Shown here: positions 5,467 through 11,567 of the stretch, piece after piece
Layout of the letters: every line of letters starts with the position of its first letter
Position numbering within the stretch: position 1 is the stretch's first letter
Assembly: GCA_016210285.1 (NCBI GenBank)
Contig: JACQUN010000135.1
Location: 1-11,567 of the forward strand
Direction of reading: 5' to 3'
Length of the DNA: 11,567 nucleotides
Origin: Chloroflexota bacterium
GTDB taxonomy: Bacteria; Chloroflexota; Dehalococcoidia; UBA1127; JACQUN01
Made by a program: the position numbers and the translations under genes
Notes under the pieces: generated by a model
Databases searched by the model: none
The model's input: the letters and a program-made list of their open reading frames with translations, nothing else
What the model was told of the DNA's origin: nothing

Positions 5467-6879
5467 TCACGTGCGCAGGCGGATGTGCTCGAAAAGGGCC
5501 GGGTGGACACCGCGGCAGAGCTCAAGGGCCCGACGCATCACATCGCGGAGGGTGGGGTGAGCCTGGGGCGAGGTGCGAAGCTTGAAGAGGTGGTAGCACT
5601 CCCGAAGGCTCATGCGGCTCAGGACACGCCTGCGGTGGGCGTGGGTGACCAGGTACTCCGCAACCCGGGGGCTGAGGCCTGCCACCTGCGAGTATCCCAA
5701 CTGGGCCACCTCCATCGCCTCCTGGAAGAGGGGCCTCAGCCCGGCCTGCTCCACCAGCTCCGGCACCACGTAGCCCAGCCCCACCACCAGCGGCTGGGGG
5801 ATGTAGGTCTGCATCCGGTGCCGCTTGAACTCCCGGTAGGCCCCGTAGTCCATGGTGAACTCGAAGGTGTAGGCAACCAGCTCTGTCTCTCGAACCAGGG
5901 CGTCAAAGTCGCGCAGGCGGCCCAGGGCTTCCCGCAGCACCGTGGCCCTCTCCCCGGCGCCCGCCTCCCGGACCCGCTCCCACACCTGGCTGTACGGCTG
6001 CCCTGCATAGCGATAGAGCACGGCGGCGGCGACCCTCTCCACCGCATCCGAATCGTACTGGAGCAGCTCGACATCAGGGGAGGGCCCGGTCACAGCTACT
6101 CTCCACTGAGCAGCAAGGTCCTTCTGGGCCTTCCTTGTTTCGACCAGGTGCGGGCTCTCCTCGGCGTACTTGATGAGGGTTGGAGTGACCTTGTGGCCCT
6201 CCTCCTTGATGGCCTGGCCGATCTGGCGCTCCTCCTCCAGGTCCGAGGAGAGGAGCTTGGAGACCGCATGCTCCAGGATGCGGGCGTTCATGGTGACCCC
6301 CACGTTGGTGAGGGTGGCGGCGGGGAGCACGAAGCGGCAGGCATCGGTGGCCTCTCGGCGAAGGCGCAGGGCGTAGGCGGCATCCCGCTCCCCCTCAAGA
6401 CGCGTCCGGACCGTGGGGAGGTAAACCTTGCACCCCTCGAGGATCAAAGCATAGGCGGTGAAGAGGCGGTCGCAGGTCTCAACAAAAACGGCCCGAAGCT
6501 CAGGCTGGGTTTCCAGCTCCGGGGGCACGAAGTAGTGGCCCGGCACCAGCACCTGGTAGCGTGAGGACATCTCCGTGTAGGAGGCCAGGCGGTTATCCTC
6601 CAGGGCGTCGCAGGCCAGGCGGGAGATGTTCTCCACCGCCATGTGGAGCACGGCGTGCTCCGCCACGGAGGCGTGGCCGTAGCCCAGCACCCAGCGCTCG
6701 TGGAAGTCGGCGGCCTTCTCCGCTGTCACCAGCCCGGCGATCTCGTCAAAAGGCTCAGGCCGGCGAGAGGTCATAGCGAAGACCACCGCCAGTTGCTCCT
6801 GGGTCAACTCGCGGGGGTCAAGGGGGTAGATACGGCGGGGATGTTGTGCCTCTTGCCGAGGAGCCATGACCCTGTCCAT
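5467..6879 (-). CDS. Tandem ThyX-like (FAD-dependent thymidylate synthase family) protein
   Basis: At 470 residues it is about twice the length of a standard ThyX, and it shows two ThyX-like halves. Half 1 has GHASVAEH (68-75), LASYTEMSSRYQ (98-109) and the C-terminal ThyX pattern CRFVLPAAT...TMNARILEHAVSKLL (181-210). Half 2 has YREFKRHRMQT (348-358) and ECYHLFKLRTSPQAHP (427-442). ThyX makes dTMP from dUMP using FAD, NADPH and methylene-tetrahydrofolate. Its RHRxxSxNExSxRY signature is divided here: half 1 keeps the ExSxRY end without RHR, and half 2 keeps RHR without the rest. Synthase activity is therefore uncertain. The start is ATG 6879; ATG 6867 is possible. Neither has a strong ribosome site, and a TACACT at 6896-6891 would give a nearly leaderless message. 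Its promoterless end faces the cytochrome promoter. Confidence 0.85.
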   Translation of the reverse strand: MDRVMAPRQEAQHPRRIYPLDPRELTQEQLAVVFAMTSRRPEPFDEIAGLVTAEKAADFHERWVLGYGHASVAEHAVLHMAVENISRLACDALEDNRLASYTEMSSRYQVLVPGHYFVPPELETQPELRAVFVETCDRLFTAYALILEGCKVYLPTVRTRLEGERDAAYALRLRREATDACRFVLPAATLTNVGVTMNARILEHAVSKLLSSDLEEERQIGQAIKEEGHKVTPTLIKYAEESPHLVETRKAQKDLAAQWRVAVTGPSPDVELLQYDSDAVERVAAAVLYRYAGQPYSQVWERVREAGAGERATVLREALGRLRDFDALVRETELVAYTFEFTMDYGAYREFKRHRMQTYIPQPLVVGLGYVVPELVEQAGLRPLFQEAMEVAQLGYSQVAGLSPRVAEYLVTHAHRRRVLSRMSLRECYHLFKLRTSPQAHPTLRDVMRRALELCRGVHPALFEHIRLRT

Positions 6880-7125
6880 TACCCTGGCCTAGTGTATGGA
6901 AACGATTCTGAGATTGGGCATACGCTGAGTCATCCCCCCAACCGTCAGCCCGACCCCTTCGGTGGCCAATCTACCCAGAAGTAGCCTCCCTCCCAGGAGC
7001 AAGTCGCCTGACCAGGGGCAGCAGTTGTTCCGCCTCTGGACAGCAGCCCGGCGCGGGGATGGGGCAGGTTGCCGTCGTAGGGAGCAACCGGTGGTCTTGC
7101 AGACGATGAGCCCACTTCATCCTGA

Positions 7126-7148
7126 CTCCCCTTCGGCGAAGAAAGGAG
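7126..7148. terminator. Hairpin downstream of the lipoprotein gene
   Basis: CTCC and CTTC pair with GAAG and GGAG around a GGC loop, with an asymmetric internal bulge, starting about 25 bp past the lipoprotein stop on the minus strand. No U-tract follows, so termination is uncertain. The rest of 6880-7171 shows nothing I can name. Confidence 0.3.
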
Positions 7149-7171
7149 AGGCTGCTGCGCAGCCACCCGAG

Positions 7172-7696
7172 CTAGCGCCCCCTGAACCGGGCATAGATGG
7201 TGTCGGCCTGCTCCCAGACTAACTGCCCCGCCTGAAACCCCTGGGGCACCTCGAACACCAGCCATCCCTCCACCTGGTACCCCTGCGGCAGGTCAAAGGC
7301 GCCCCACAGGAAAGGGAAGACCTGCCCCTCAGAGCGGGGGGGCTGCTCCACGGTCTGGCGCTGCTCCAGGGGATTCAGCAGGGAGTAGCGGTTTCCCTTC
7401 ATGTCCTCCAGGAAGGCCGCCTTCGAGTCCACCAGGATTAGAACCCGTGCAGCGTCCCGATTGAGCACCCTCACCCGGAGGGCCGCCAGGGTGTTGCCCG
7501 CCTGTGACGGGCGGATGACATAGTGCGCCCCCTGGTCCTGGTAGCCCACCTCCTGGTAGCTGCGCACCTTGGTGGCGTTCAGGACAAGGGTGCGGCCATA
7601 GTACCACTGCCCCTGGTCCGAGGAGCGGATGCAGGACAGGGCACCAAGGGTCAGAAGCAGGGCACCGAGAGCGACCAGGAACAGCCGTCTGTTCAC
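7172..7696 (-). CDS. Small predicted lipoprotein, unknown function
   Basis: The 174-residue product begins with a clear export signal (NRRLFLVALGALLLTLGALSC) whose Cys22 could be lipidated; Ala at -3 makes the lipobox only a fair match. The mature part lacks other membrane spans and looks beta-rich, with segments such as LRVRVLNRDAARVLILVDS and GYQVEGWLVFEVPQG. The last of these recalls the DUF4352/telokin-like Ig-fold proteins exposed on the surface of Gram-positive-type bacteria. That assignment is from pattern only. The start is GTG 7696, with AGGAAG about five bases upstream; an overlapping ATG at 7698 leads straight into a stop. It lies 110 bp after the cysteine desulfurase on the same strand, separated from it by a strong hairpin, so it is probably a separate unit. 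Confidence 0.75.
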   Translation of the reverse strand: MNRRLFLVALGALLLTLGALSCIRSSDQGQWYYGRTLVLNATKVRSYQEVGYQDQGAHYVIRPSQAGNTLAALRVRVLNRDAARVLILVDSKAAFLEDMKGNRYSLLNPLEQRQTVEQPPRSEGQVFPFLWGAFDLPQGYQVEGWLVFEVPQGFQAGQLVWEQADTIYARFRGR

Positions 7697-7741
7697 ATCA
7701 CTTCCTCGTTCCTCAGAACCTTAGCCGTGTTCCGCCGCTCA

Positions 7742-7781
7742 CCTCGGGAGTGAGGGCCGAGACGTGTCTACCTCCCCGAGG
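7742..7781. terminator. Stem-loop after the cysteine desulfurase gene
   Basis: CCTCGGGAG (7742-7750) pairs with CTCCCCGAGG (7772-7781), with one bulged base and a loop of about 21 nt that itself contains the near-palindrome AGACACGTCT. It lies 26-65 bp beyond the stop at 7807 on the minus strand. No U-run follows, so it may be a terminator, an RNA-stability element or a repeat. Confidence 0.4.
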
Positions 7782-7806
7782 CGAGTGGAGGCCATTCGCA
7801 GACCCG

Positions 7807-9024
7807 CTAGGGTGAGGCAGCGCGATGCGCCCCCTTGGCGGAAGCCAGGGATGGCATGGCCCGCAGACGCCGGACCAGGTCGGGCAGGACCTCCAGCACG
7901 CGCTCGATCTCCTCAGGGGTGTTCTCCCGCCCCAGGGTGAGGCGCAGGCTGGCCTGGGCTACCTCGGCGCTCCGCCCGATGGCGGTGAGGACGTGGGAAG
8001 GCTCCAGCGAGGCGGTGGAGCAGGCGCTGCCACTGGAGGCGCAAACCCCGGCGAAGTCCAGGCCGAGCAGGACCGGCTCCCCCTCCACGCCCGGGAAGGA
8101 GACGTTGACGTTGTTGGGGAGACGCTGCGTGGGGTGGCCATTCAAAAGGGAGTCGGGGATGTGCTCTGTGATGCCTGAAATGAGCCGGTCGCGCAGAGCC
8201 GAGAGCCGGGCGCTCAGGGACGCCCGCTCTGCGGCGGCCATCTCAAGCGCCACGGCTGCCCCCACGATGCCAGGGACGTTCTCCGTCCCGGAGCGACGCT
8301 CCCGTTCCTGCCCCCCGCCAACGAGGTGGGGCATGAAGGGTGTGCCCCGCCGAATATAGAGCACGCCCGCCCCCTTGGGCCCGTGGAACTTATGCGCCGA
8401 AAGGCTCAGCATGTCCACGCCCAGCTTCCGCACGTCCAGGTCCAGGAAGCTGGCCCCCTGGACTGCGTCGGTGTGGAAGACGACCGAGGTCCCCAGGGCG
8501 CGCGCCCGCTCACGCACCAGGCGGGCGGCCTCGGCCACCGGCTGGATGGTGCCGACCTCGTTGTTGGCGAGCATGATGGAGACGAGCACGGTTCGCTTCG
8601 TCACCGCACGGGCCACGGCGTCTGGTTCCACCAGCCCGTGGCGGTCCACCGGGAGGCAGGTAACCTCAAAGCCAAACTGCTCCATCTGGTGGCAGGCGTG
8701 AAGGATGGCATGGTGCTCGATGGCGCTGGTGATGATGTGGTTCCCCACCTGGCGCAGGGCAAAGCCCGCCCCCTTGATGGCGGCGTTGTCCGACTCCGTC
8801 CCTCCGCCGGTGAAGACCACCTCGCTGGCGCGGCAACCCAGGATGCGGGCCACCCGCTCCCTGGCCTCATCCACCGCCTTGCGAGCCTCCTGGCCCAGCG
8901 AGTAGATGCTGGAGGGGTTGCCAAAGCGCTCGCTGAAATACGGGAGCATCGCCTCCAGCACCTCCGGGCGAACCGGGGTGGTGGCAGCGTGGTCCAGGTA
9001 GATGATGCGATTGGAGCGCCCCAT
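7807..9024 (-). CDS. iscS: Cysteine desulfurase, IscS/NifS group I
   Basis: This PLP enzyme removes sulfur from L-cysteine as an enzyme persulfide and supplies Fe-S cluster assembly and tRNA thiolation. The 405-residue length is normal. Visible landmarks are DHAATTP (11-17), EHH with catalytic-type His104, NNEVGT (154-159), HTDAVQ with Asp186, [10 protein letters not shown] with PLP lysine 212, SGTENVPG (245-252), and the group I loop [17 protein letters not shown] with catalytic Cys335. IscS and NifS cannot be separated from this alone, so the symbol is nominal. The start is ATG 9024, with AGAGGGG five to six bases upstream; the frame extends upstream to 9522 but covers the promoter and has no family similarity. 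No iscU, iscR or fdx gene is adjacent. A likely promoter lies at 9092-9120. Confidence 0.95.
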   Translation of the reverse strand: MGRSNRIIYLDHAATTPVRPEVLEAMLPYFSERFGNPSSIYSLGQEARKAVDEARERVARILGCRASEVVFTGGGTESDNAAIKGAGFALRQVGNHIITSAIEHHAILHACHQMEQFGFEVTCLPVDRHGLVEPDAVARAVTKRTVLVSIMLANNEVGTIQPVAEAARLVRERARALGTSVVFHTDAVQGASFLDLDVRKLGVDMLSLSAHKFHGPKGAGVLYIRRGTPFMPHLVGGGQERERRSGTENVPGIVGAAVALEMAAAERASLSARLSALRDRLISGITEHIPDSLLNGHPTQRLPNNVNVSFPGVEGEPVLLGLDFAGVCASSGSACSTASLEPSHVLTAIGRSAEVAQASLRLTLGRENTPEEIERVLEVLPDLVRRLRAMPSLASAKGAHRAASP

Positions 9025-9091
9025 AGATCCCCTCTGTGAGCAGGCTACCCCGTACCAGGTCAGCCTGACTTCTGCTTCAGCCTGTTGATTC

Positions 9092-9120
9092 ATTGTAGCA
9101 TTGGCACCCCCCGTCCGAAA
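9092..9120 (-). promoter_or_regulatory. Probable promoter of the cysteine desulfurase
   Basis: An extended -10, TGC-TACAAT (9100-9092, minus), has a weak TTTCGG -35 (9120-9115) at 17 bp. The leader would be about 60 nt. It lies back to back with the plus-strand TATAAT at 9153-9158. Confidence 0.5.
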
Positions 9121-9152
9121 GGGCTTGAGGGAGGCGCAGCCCTGGGGAGGTG

Positions 9153-9158
9153 TATAAT
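9153..9158 (+). promoter_or_regulatory. Possible -10 box of the plus-strand small gene
   Basis: A perfect TATAAT lies 46 bp before the ATG at 9205. The nearest -35-like hexamer, TTGAGG at 9125-9130, is 22 bp away and too distant, so the promoter is incomplete by the usual rules. Confidence 0.4.
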
Positions 9159-9204
9159 GGAGATAGAGTAGACAGAGTGGCGTGAGCCCCAGGTGACGCA
9201 GGAC

Positions 9205-9516
9205 ATGGCGAAGGAAGGAAACGACACGCGGGTGAACGCGCTGGAGCCCCCAGGGGAGAGGAACGAGCTTGGGCGCACTCCCCTGCGGACCTCCACACCT
9301 CTTCAGGCGCATTTCCTGGAACGGCTGGTCTGGATGCGGGACCTGCTGCAGGTCAGCGGAGACCGCGAGCCTTTTCTGGTCAGGGCGCTCCAAAGGGCCC
9401 TGTATGCAACCTATCTGGACTGCGTCGAGCAGGGGGCAGGGCAGGAGGCCAAGGCGCTGCTCCGGGGCGAAGAGCATAAACCTTCGCCGGGGCAGAGCCG
9501 GATGGCACAGGGCTGA
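9205..9516 (+). CDS. Small hypothetical protein, unknown function
   Basis: A 103-residue protein and the only plus-strand gene in the window. Its first 30 residues are polar and probably disordered. The middle (about 32-85) looks like two or three amphipathic helices, with segments [16 protein letters not shown] and [19 protein letters not shown]. The tail is polar. There is no signal peptide or membrane segment, so it is probably cytoplasmic. I do not recognise the family. The start is ATG 9205, with AGGTGA eight bases upstream; GTG 9193 is in frame but has a poorer site. It is divergent from the cysteine desulfurase (180 bp between starts) and convergent with the PAC2 gene (50 bp between stops). 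The helix-like composition and the TATAAT upstream support it being real. Confidence 0.6.
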   Translation: MAKEGNDTRVNALEPPGERNELGRTPLRTSTPLQAHFLERLVWMRDLLQVSGDREPFLVRALQRALYATYLDCVEQGAGQEAKALLRGEEHKPSPGQSRMAQG

Positions 9517-9535
9517 CCCCATCAGGTCGGCTCCC
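9510..9535. terminator. Hairpin between convergent genes
   Basis: GGGCTGACC (9510-9518), overlapping the stop codon, can pair with GGTCGGCTCCC (9525-9535) using a wobble and one bulge around CCATCA. It could end transcripts from either side, but there is no clear U-tract. Confidence 0.3.
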
Positions 9536-9566
9536 TTGCGGGACCCGCCCGTGGAGCGTGGCGCCC

Positions 9567-10460
9567 CTAGCCCCTCGGCCCCTCGCCGACGTCGCCACGC
9601 TGCTGGCGGCGCAGGAAATCCTCCAGGTCTTGCACGATGACCTCCGAGCTTGGAAGCTCCTCAGCCGTGCGCATCTCCTGGTCGTACCGTTGCTCCAGCT
9701 TGCGGAGGTACGCGGCGATCTCCACGTTCCCTGCGATGGCCTTGTTGACCTCTGCCTCGAAGCTGCTGCCTGCGGCCCGCAGGTCATCCAGGTCGGTCTG
9801 GATTCCCAGAACCTGAGCAAGCCGGCTGAGCAAGGCAAGGCTGACCTTGGGGTTGGGCGACACCTGGATGTAGTGTGAGGCGTGGCCCCAGATGCTGCAA
9901 TAGGAGATGCCCTGGCGGCTGCACGCCTCCAGCACCGCAGTGGGTGCCCCTGTTGGGCCCTGGTATCCGGAGCCGCGCATGCCCAGACCCTCCAGCGTCT
10001 TGCGCAGCTCCGGTTGATTTGCCGAGCCAGAAACCCTGGCATCGCGGGTATGAGGCACGGCATCCTGGAGACTGCCCAGCAGGGCGACCAGGTTGACGGC
10101 GCAGGCCCCGGCCACCTCAACAAAGGCGCTGGCAAAGGTCTTCCACTTCAGATGAGGCTCAATCCCTACAAAAAAGACCAGGTCTCCGTCTGAGCCCTGG
10201 CCCTGAGTGTAGTAGAACTCGTTGGCGGGCCACCGGACGGACCGTCGCCCCTGATCGTCCACAAGGCTGACCGGTCGCTGCCGGTAGAAGTCGTAGAACT
10301 CCTCCGGGTCAATCTCGGCGAACTTCTTGGCCGACAGCTTGCGGACAAGGTAGCGCACCGCCATGGTCGCCCCCTCCTGGGCGTCGGGCCACCCTGCGAA
10401 GGCGCACACCAGGCGGGATTCCTTCAAGGCCGGCCTCTCAGAATACGTCACGTACTCCAT
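9567..10460 (-). CDS. PAC2-family (proteasome assembly chaperone-like) protein
   Basis: A 297-residue soluble protein. The N-terminus matches the PAC2 fold: [20 protein letters not shown] (20-39), [14 protein letters not shown] (50-63), then [11 protein letters not shown] and later [15 protein letters not shown] and [16 protein letters not shown]. The C-terminal part (about 225-290) is helical and may form a coiled coil. In eukaryotes and archaea PAC2 proteins help build proteasomes; the role of bacterial members, common in Actinobacteria and Chloroflexota, is not established. No proteasome gene is in the window. The start is ATG 10460, with GAGG five bases upstream. A well-formed promoter lies directly upstream, so it is probably monocistronic. 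Confidence 0.9.
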   Translation of the reverse strand: MEYVTYSERPALKESRLVCAFAGWPDAQEGATMAVRYLVRKLSAKKFAEIDPEEFYDFYRQRPVSLVDDQGRRSVRWPANEFYYTQGQGSDGDLVFFVGIEPHLKWKTFASAFVEVAGACAVNLVALLGSLQDAVPHTRDARVSGSANQPELRKTLEGLGMRGSGYQGPTGAPTAVLEACSRQGISYCSIWGHASHYIQVSPNPKVSLALLSRLAQVLGIQTDLDDLRAAGSSFEAEVNKAIAGNVEIAAYLRKLEQRYDQEMRTAEELPSSEVIVQDLEDFLRRQQRGDVGEGPRG

Positions 10461-10490
10461 CGCTGCCTCGCTTCCTTCCCCGTCAACGAG

Positions 10491-10519
10491 AGTGTAGCAC
10501 TGCGAGCGAACTGCCTCAA
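10491..10519 (-). promoter_or_regulatory. Promoter of the PAC2 gene
   Basis: TTGAGG (10519-10514) and TACACT (10496-10491) are separated by exactly 17 bp, and the -10 is extended by TGC. The leader to ATG 10460 would be about 25 nt and holds the ribosome binding site. Confidence 0.65.
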
Positions 10520-10595
10520 GGGTTCGGGCAGCCTTGCAAGAAAGTCGTTGAGGAGAGCCCCTGTCGCTTGAGCGGAGGGTGGCTCACGACTCCCC

Positions 10596-10611
10596 GATTC
10601 CCTGCGGAATC
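10596..10611. repeat. Small palindrome GATTCC-N4-GGAATC
   Basis: A perfect 6-bp stem with a 4-base loop in the gap between the PAC2 and deacetylase genes. Together with the hairpin at 10649-10667 it suggests REP-like intergenic material. Confidence 0.4.
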
Positions 10612-10648
10612 TGCGCTGAGCGACCTGGGGGGTTCTTCGCGGAGCCTA

Positions 10649-10667
10649 CCCTGAGGCCCGCTCAGGG
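10649..10667. terminator. Hairpin CCCTGAG-N5-CTCAGGG
   Basis: A perfect 7-bp stem with a 5-base loop, about 37 bp past the deacetylase stop on the minus strand. It has no U-tract. The CCCTGAG core and the preceding GCCTA resemble the REP-like units at 313-335 and 377-399, so it may be a repeat used as a terminator. Confidence 0.45.
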
Positions 10668-10703
10668 CCGAATGGCTCGGAATGACTCTGCGGGCAAAGC
10701 GGT

Positions 10704-11567
10704 TCATGCGAGCGCTGAAAGGCCGAAGCCTGGGAAAATCAGCCGCCTCACCTCGGCAACCGAGCGCTCCGCATACTGGCGCGCCTCCTGGCGGACCCCC
10801 GGGTCTATCCTCGGCCCCTGGGCATCCCGCAGGGCAGTGAGCCCGTGTTTCTCCTGAAACGATGGGGGAATTGCGTCCGGCCAGGCCCGCTCCATCATGA
10901 CCCCGAAGGCCAGTGTCCAGCCTCGGATGACCGCCCCCACATCATACCCACCACCACCCAGGGCAAGCCAACGGCCAGGGGACAGGCGCGCCAGCTCCTC
11001 CACGGCCCAGGCGAGGCCCTGCACCGTGAGCTGAAGGTGGGTGATGGGATCCTGAAAATGGGTGTCAATCCCCAACTGGGTGATCAGAACATCGGGCCGG
11101 TAGGCCCGCACCAGGGGGGGCACCACCTGCTGAAAGGCCCACTGATACACCTCATCATCGGTGTACGGGTACAGCGGGACGTTGACCGAGTAGCCTTTTC
11201 CGCGGCCCACCCCCACCTCCGTGGGAACCCCGGTGCCCGGGAACAGATACTGCCCTGACTCGTGGAGCGAGATGGTGAGCACCCGGTCGGTATCGTAGAA
11301 GGCGAACTGGACGCCGTCCCCGTGATGGCAATCAGCATCCACGTAGGCGACGCGGAAGCCCCGGCCCAGCAGGTAGTGTATGGCAATGACGGGGTCGTTG
11401 AAGATGCAGAAGCCCGAGGCATGGTCGGGCATGGCGTGGTGCAGGCCGCCGGCGAAGTTGGCGGCGACCTCCACCTCCCCCTCCGCCACCAGCTCCGCCG
11501 CCCGGAGGGAGGCTCCGGCAGACCAGAGGGATGCCTCGTACATCCCGGGAAAGACAGGGTTGTCCCC
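10704..11567 (-). CDS. AcuC-like histone-deacetylase-fold enzyme, N-terminus outside window
   Basis: A zinc-dependent deacylase of the HDAC/AcuC superfamily; AcuC removes acetyl groups from acetyl-CoA synthetase in Bacillus. The visible 287 residues begin at GDNPVFPGMYEAS, so roughly the first 90-100 residues lie beyond the right edge. Catalytic features are all present: GGLHHAMPDHASGFC with the His-His pair, DADCHHGDG with zinc ligands Asp and His, LGIDTHFQDP with the third ligand Asp, and LGGGGYD with the transition-state Tyr. DTHFQDPITHL is closer to AcuC than to eukaryotic HDACs or acetylpolyamine amidohydrolases. No acetoin or acs genes are visible, so the substrate is open. It ends at TGA 10704-10706. 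An apparent start at 11543 is internal. Confidence 0.93.
   Translation of the reverse strand, partial: GDNPVFPGMYEASLWSAGASLRAAELVAEGEVEVAANFAGGLHHAMPDHASGFCIFNDPVIAIHYLLGRGFRVAYVDADCHHGDGVQFAFYDTDRVLTISLHESGQYLFPGTGVPTEVGVGRGKGYSVNVPLYPYTDDEVYQWAFQQVVPPLVRAYRPDVLITQLGIDTHFQDPITHLQLTVQGLAWAVEELARLSPGRWLALGGGGYDVGAVIRGWTLAFGVMMERAWPDAIPPSFQEKHGLTALRDAQGPRIDPGVRQEARQYAERSVAEVRRLIFPGFGLSALA

Noticed and set aside
5440..6564. Plus-strand open frame of 374 codons
   Set aside because: It is antisense to the ThyX-like gene, which has family motifs throughout. Its His/Gly/Leu-rich product is typical of the complement of a high-GC gene.
8326..9039. Plus-strand open frame of 237 codons
   Set aside because: It is antisense to the cysteine desulfurase, whose catalytic residues are all on the minus strand.
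9125..9158. TTGAGG/TATAAT as a complete plus-strand promoter
   Set aside because: The spacing is 22 bp, outside the usual 16-18 bp range, so only the -10 is reported.
9025..9522. N-terminal extension of the cysteine desulfurase to a 571-residue protein
   Set aside because: The extension covers the promoter and the opposite small gene. The family begins near [17 protein letters not shown], and ATG 9024 has a good ribosome site.

Overview
The window is high-GC bacterial chromosomal DNA. Its gene mix suggests an uncultured Chloroflexota, perhaps Dehalococcoidia-like: a PCYCGC-motif protein, a tandem ThyX-like protein, a bacterial PAC2 protein, an AcuC-type deacetylase and cytochromes joined to fibronectin-like repeats. 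This is inferred from family memory, because no rRNA or marker gene is present. Almost everything reads on the minus strand; one small gene (9205-9516) is on the plus strand.

The left half (5387 down to 444, minus) looks like one extracytoplasmic redox and cytochrome locus. In order of transcription it holds: a promoter with a perfect TATAAT and a CRP/FNR-type dyad (5358-5387); a short triheme c-type cytochrome reading frame (5160-5321); a UbiA-family prenyltransferase, possibly for quinone synthesis (4099-5010); a lipoprotein with two fibronectin-like repeats and four CXXCH haem sites (2984-4048); a poorly supported membrane ORF (2614-2931); a PCYCGC-motif membrane-anchored protein (1866-2387); a TPR protein with one membrane span (971-1846); and a CcdA-type thiol transporter (444-950). 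Several parts are damaged. The tetrahaem gene needs two opposite single-base frame corrections, both at G/C homopolymers. ccdA has an in-frame TGA and lacks the segment that carries its second redox cysteine. The triheme frame has no export signal. The locus is either decaying or, in part, affected by sequence error.

The right half holds intact housekeeping-type genes: a tandem ThyX-like protein (5467-6879), a small lipoprotein (7172-7696), a group I IscS/NifS cysteine desulfurase (7807-9024), a small unknown plus-strand protein (9205-9516), a PAC2-family protein with a clear promoter (9567-10460), and an AcuC-like histone-deacetylase-fold enzyme whose N-terminus lies beyond the right edge (10704-11567).

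The gaps carry palindromic, REP/MITE-like material, most clearly at 256-443 beside the end of ccdA. I see no tRNA, rRNA, CRISPR array, transposase gene or phage gene.
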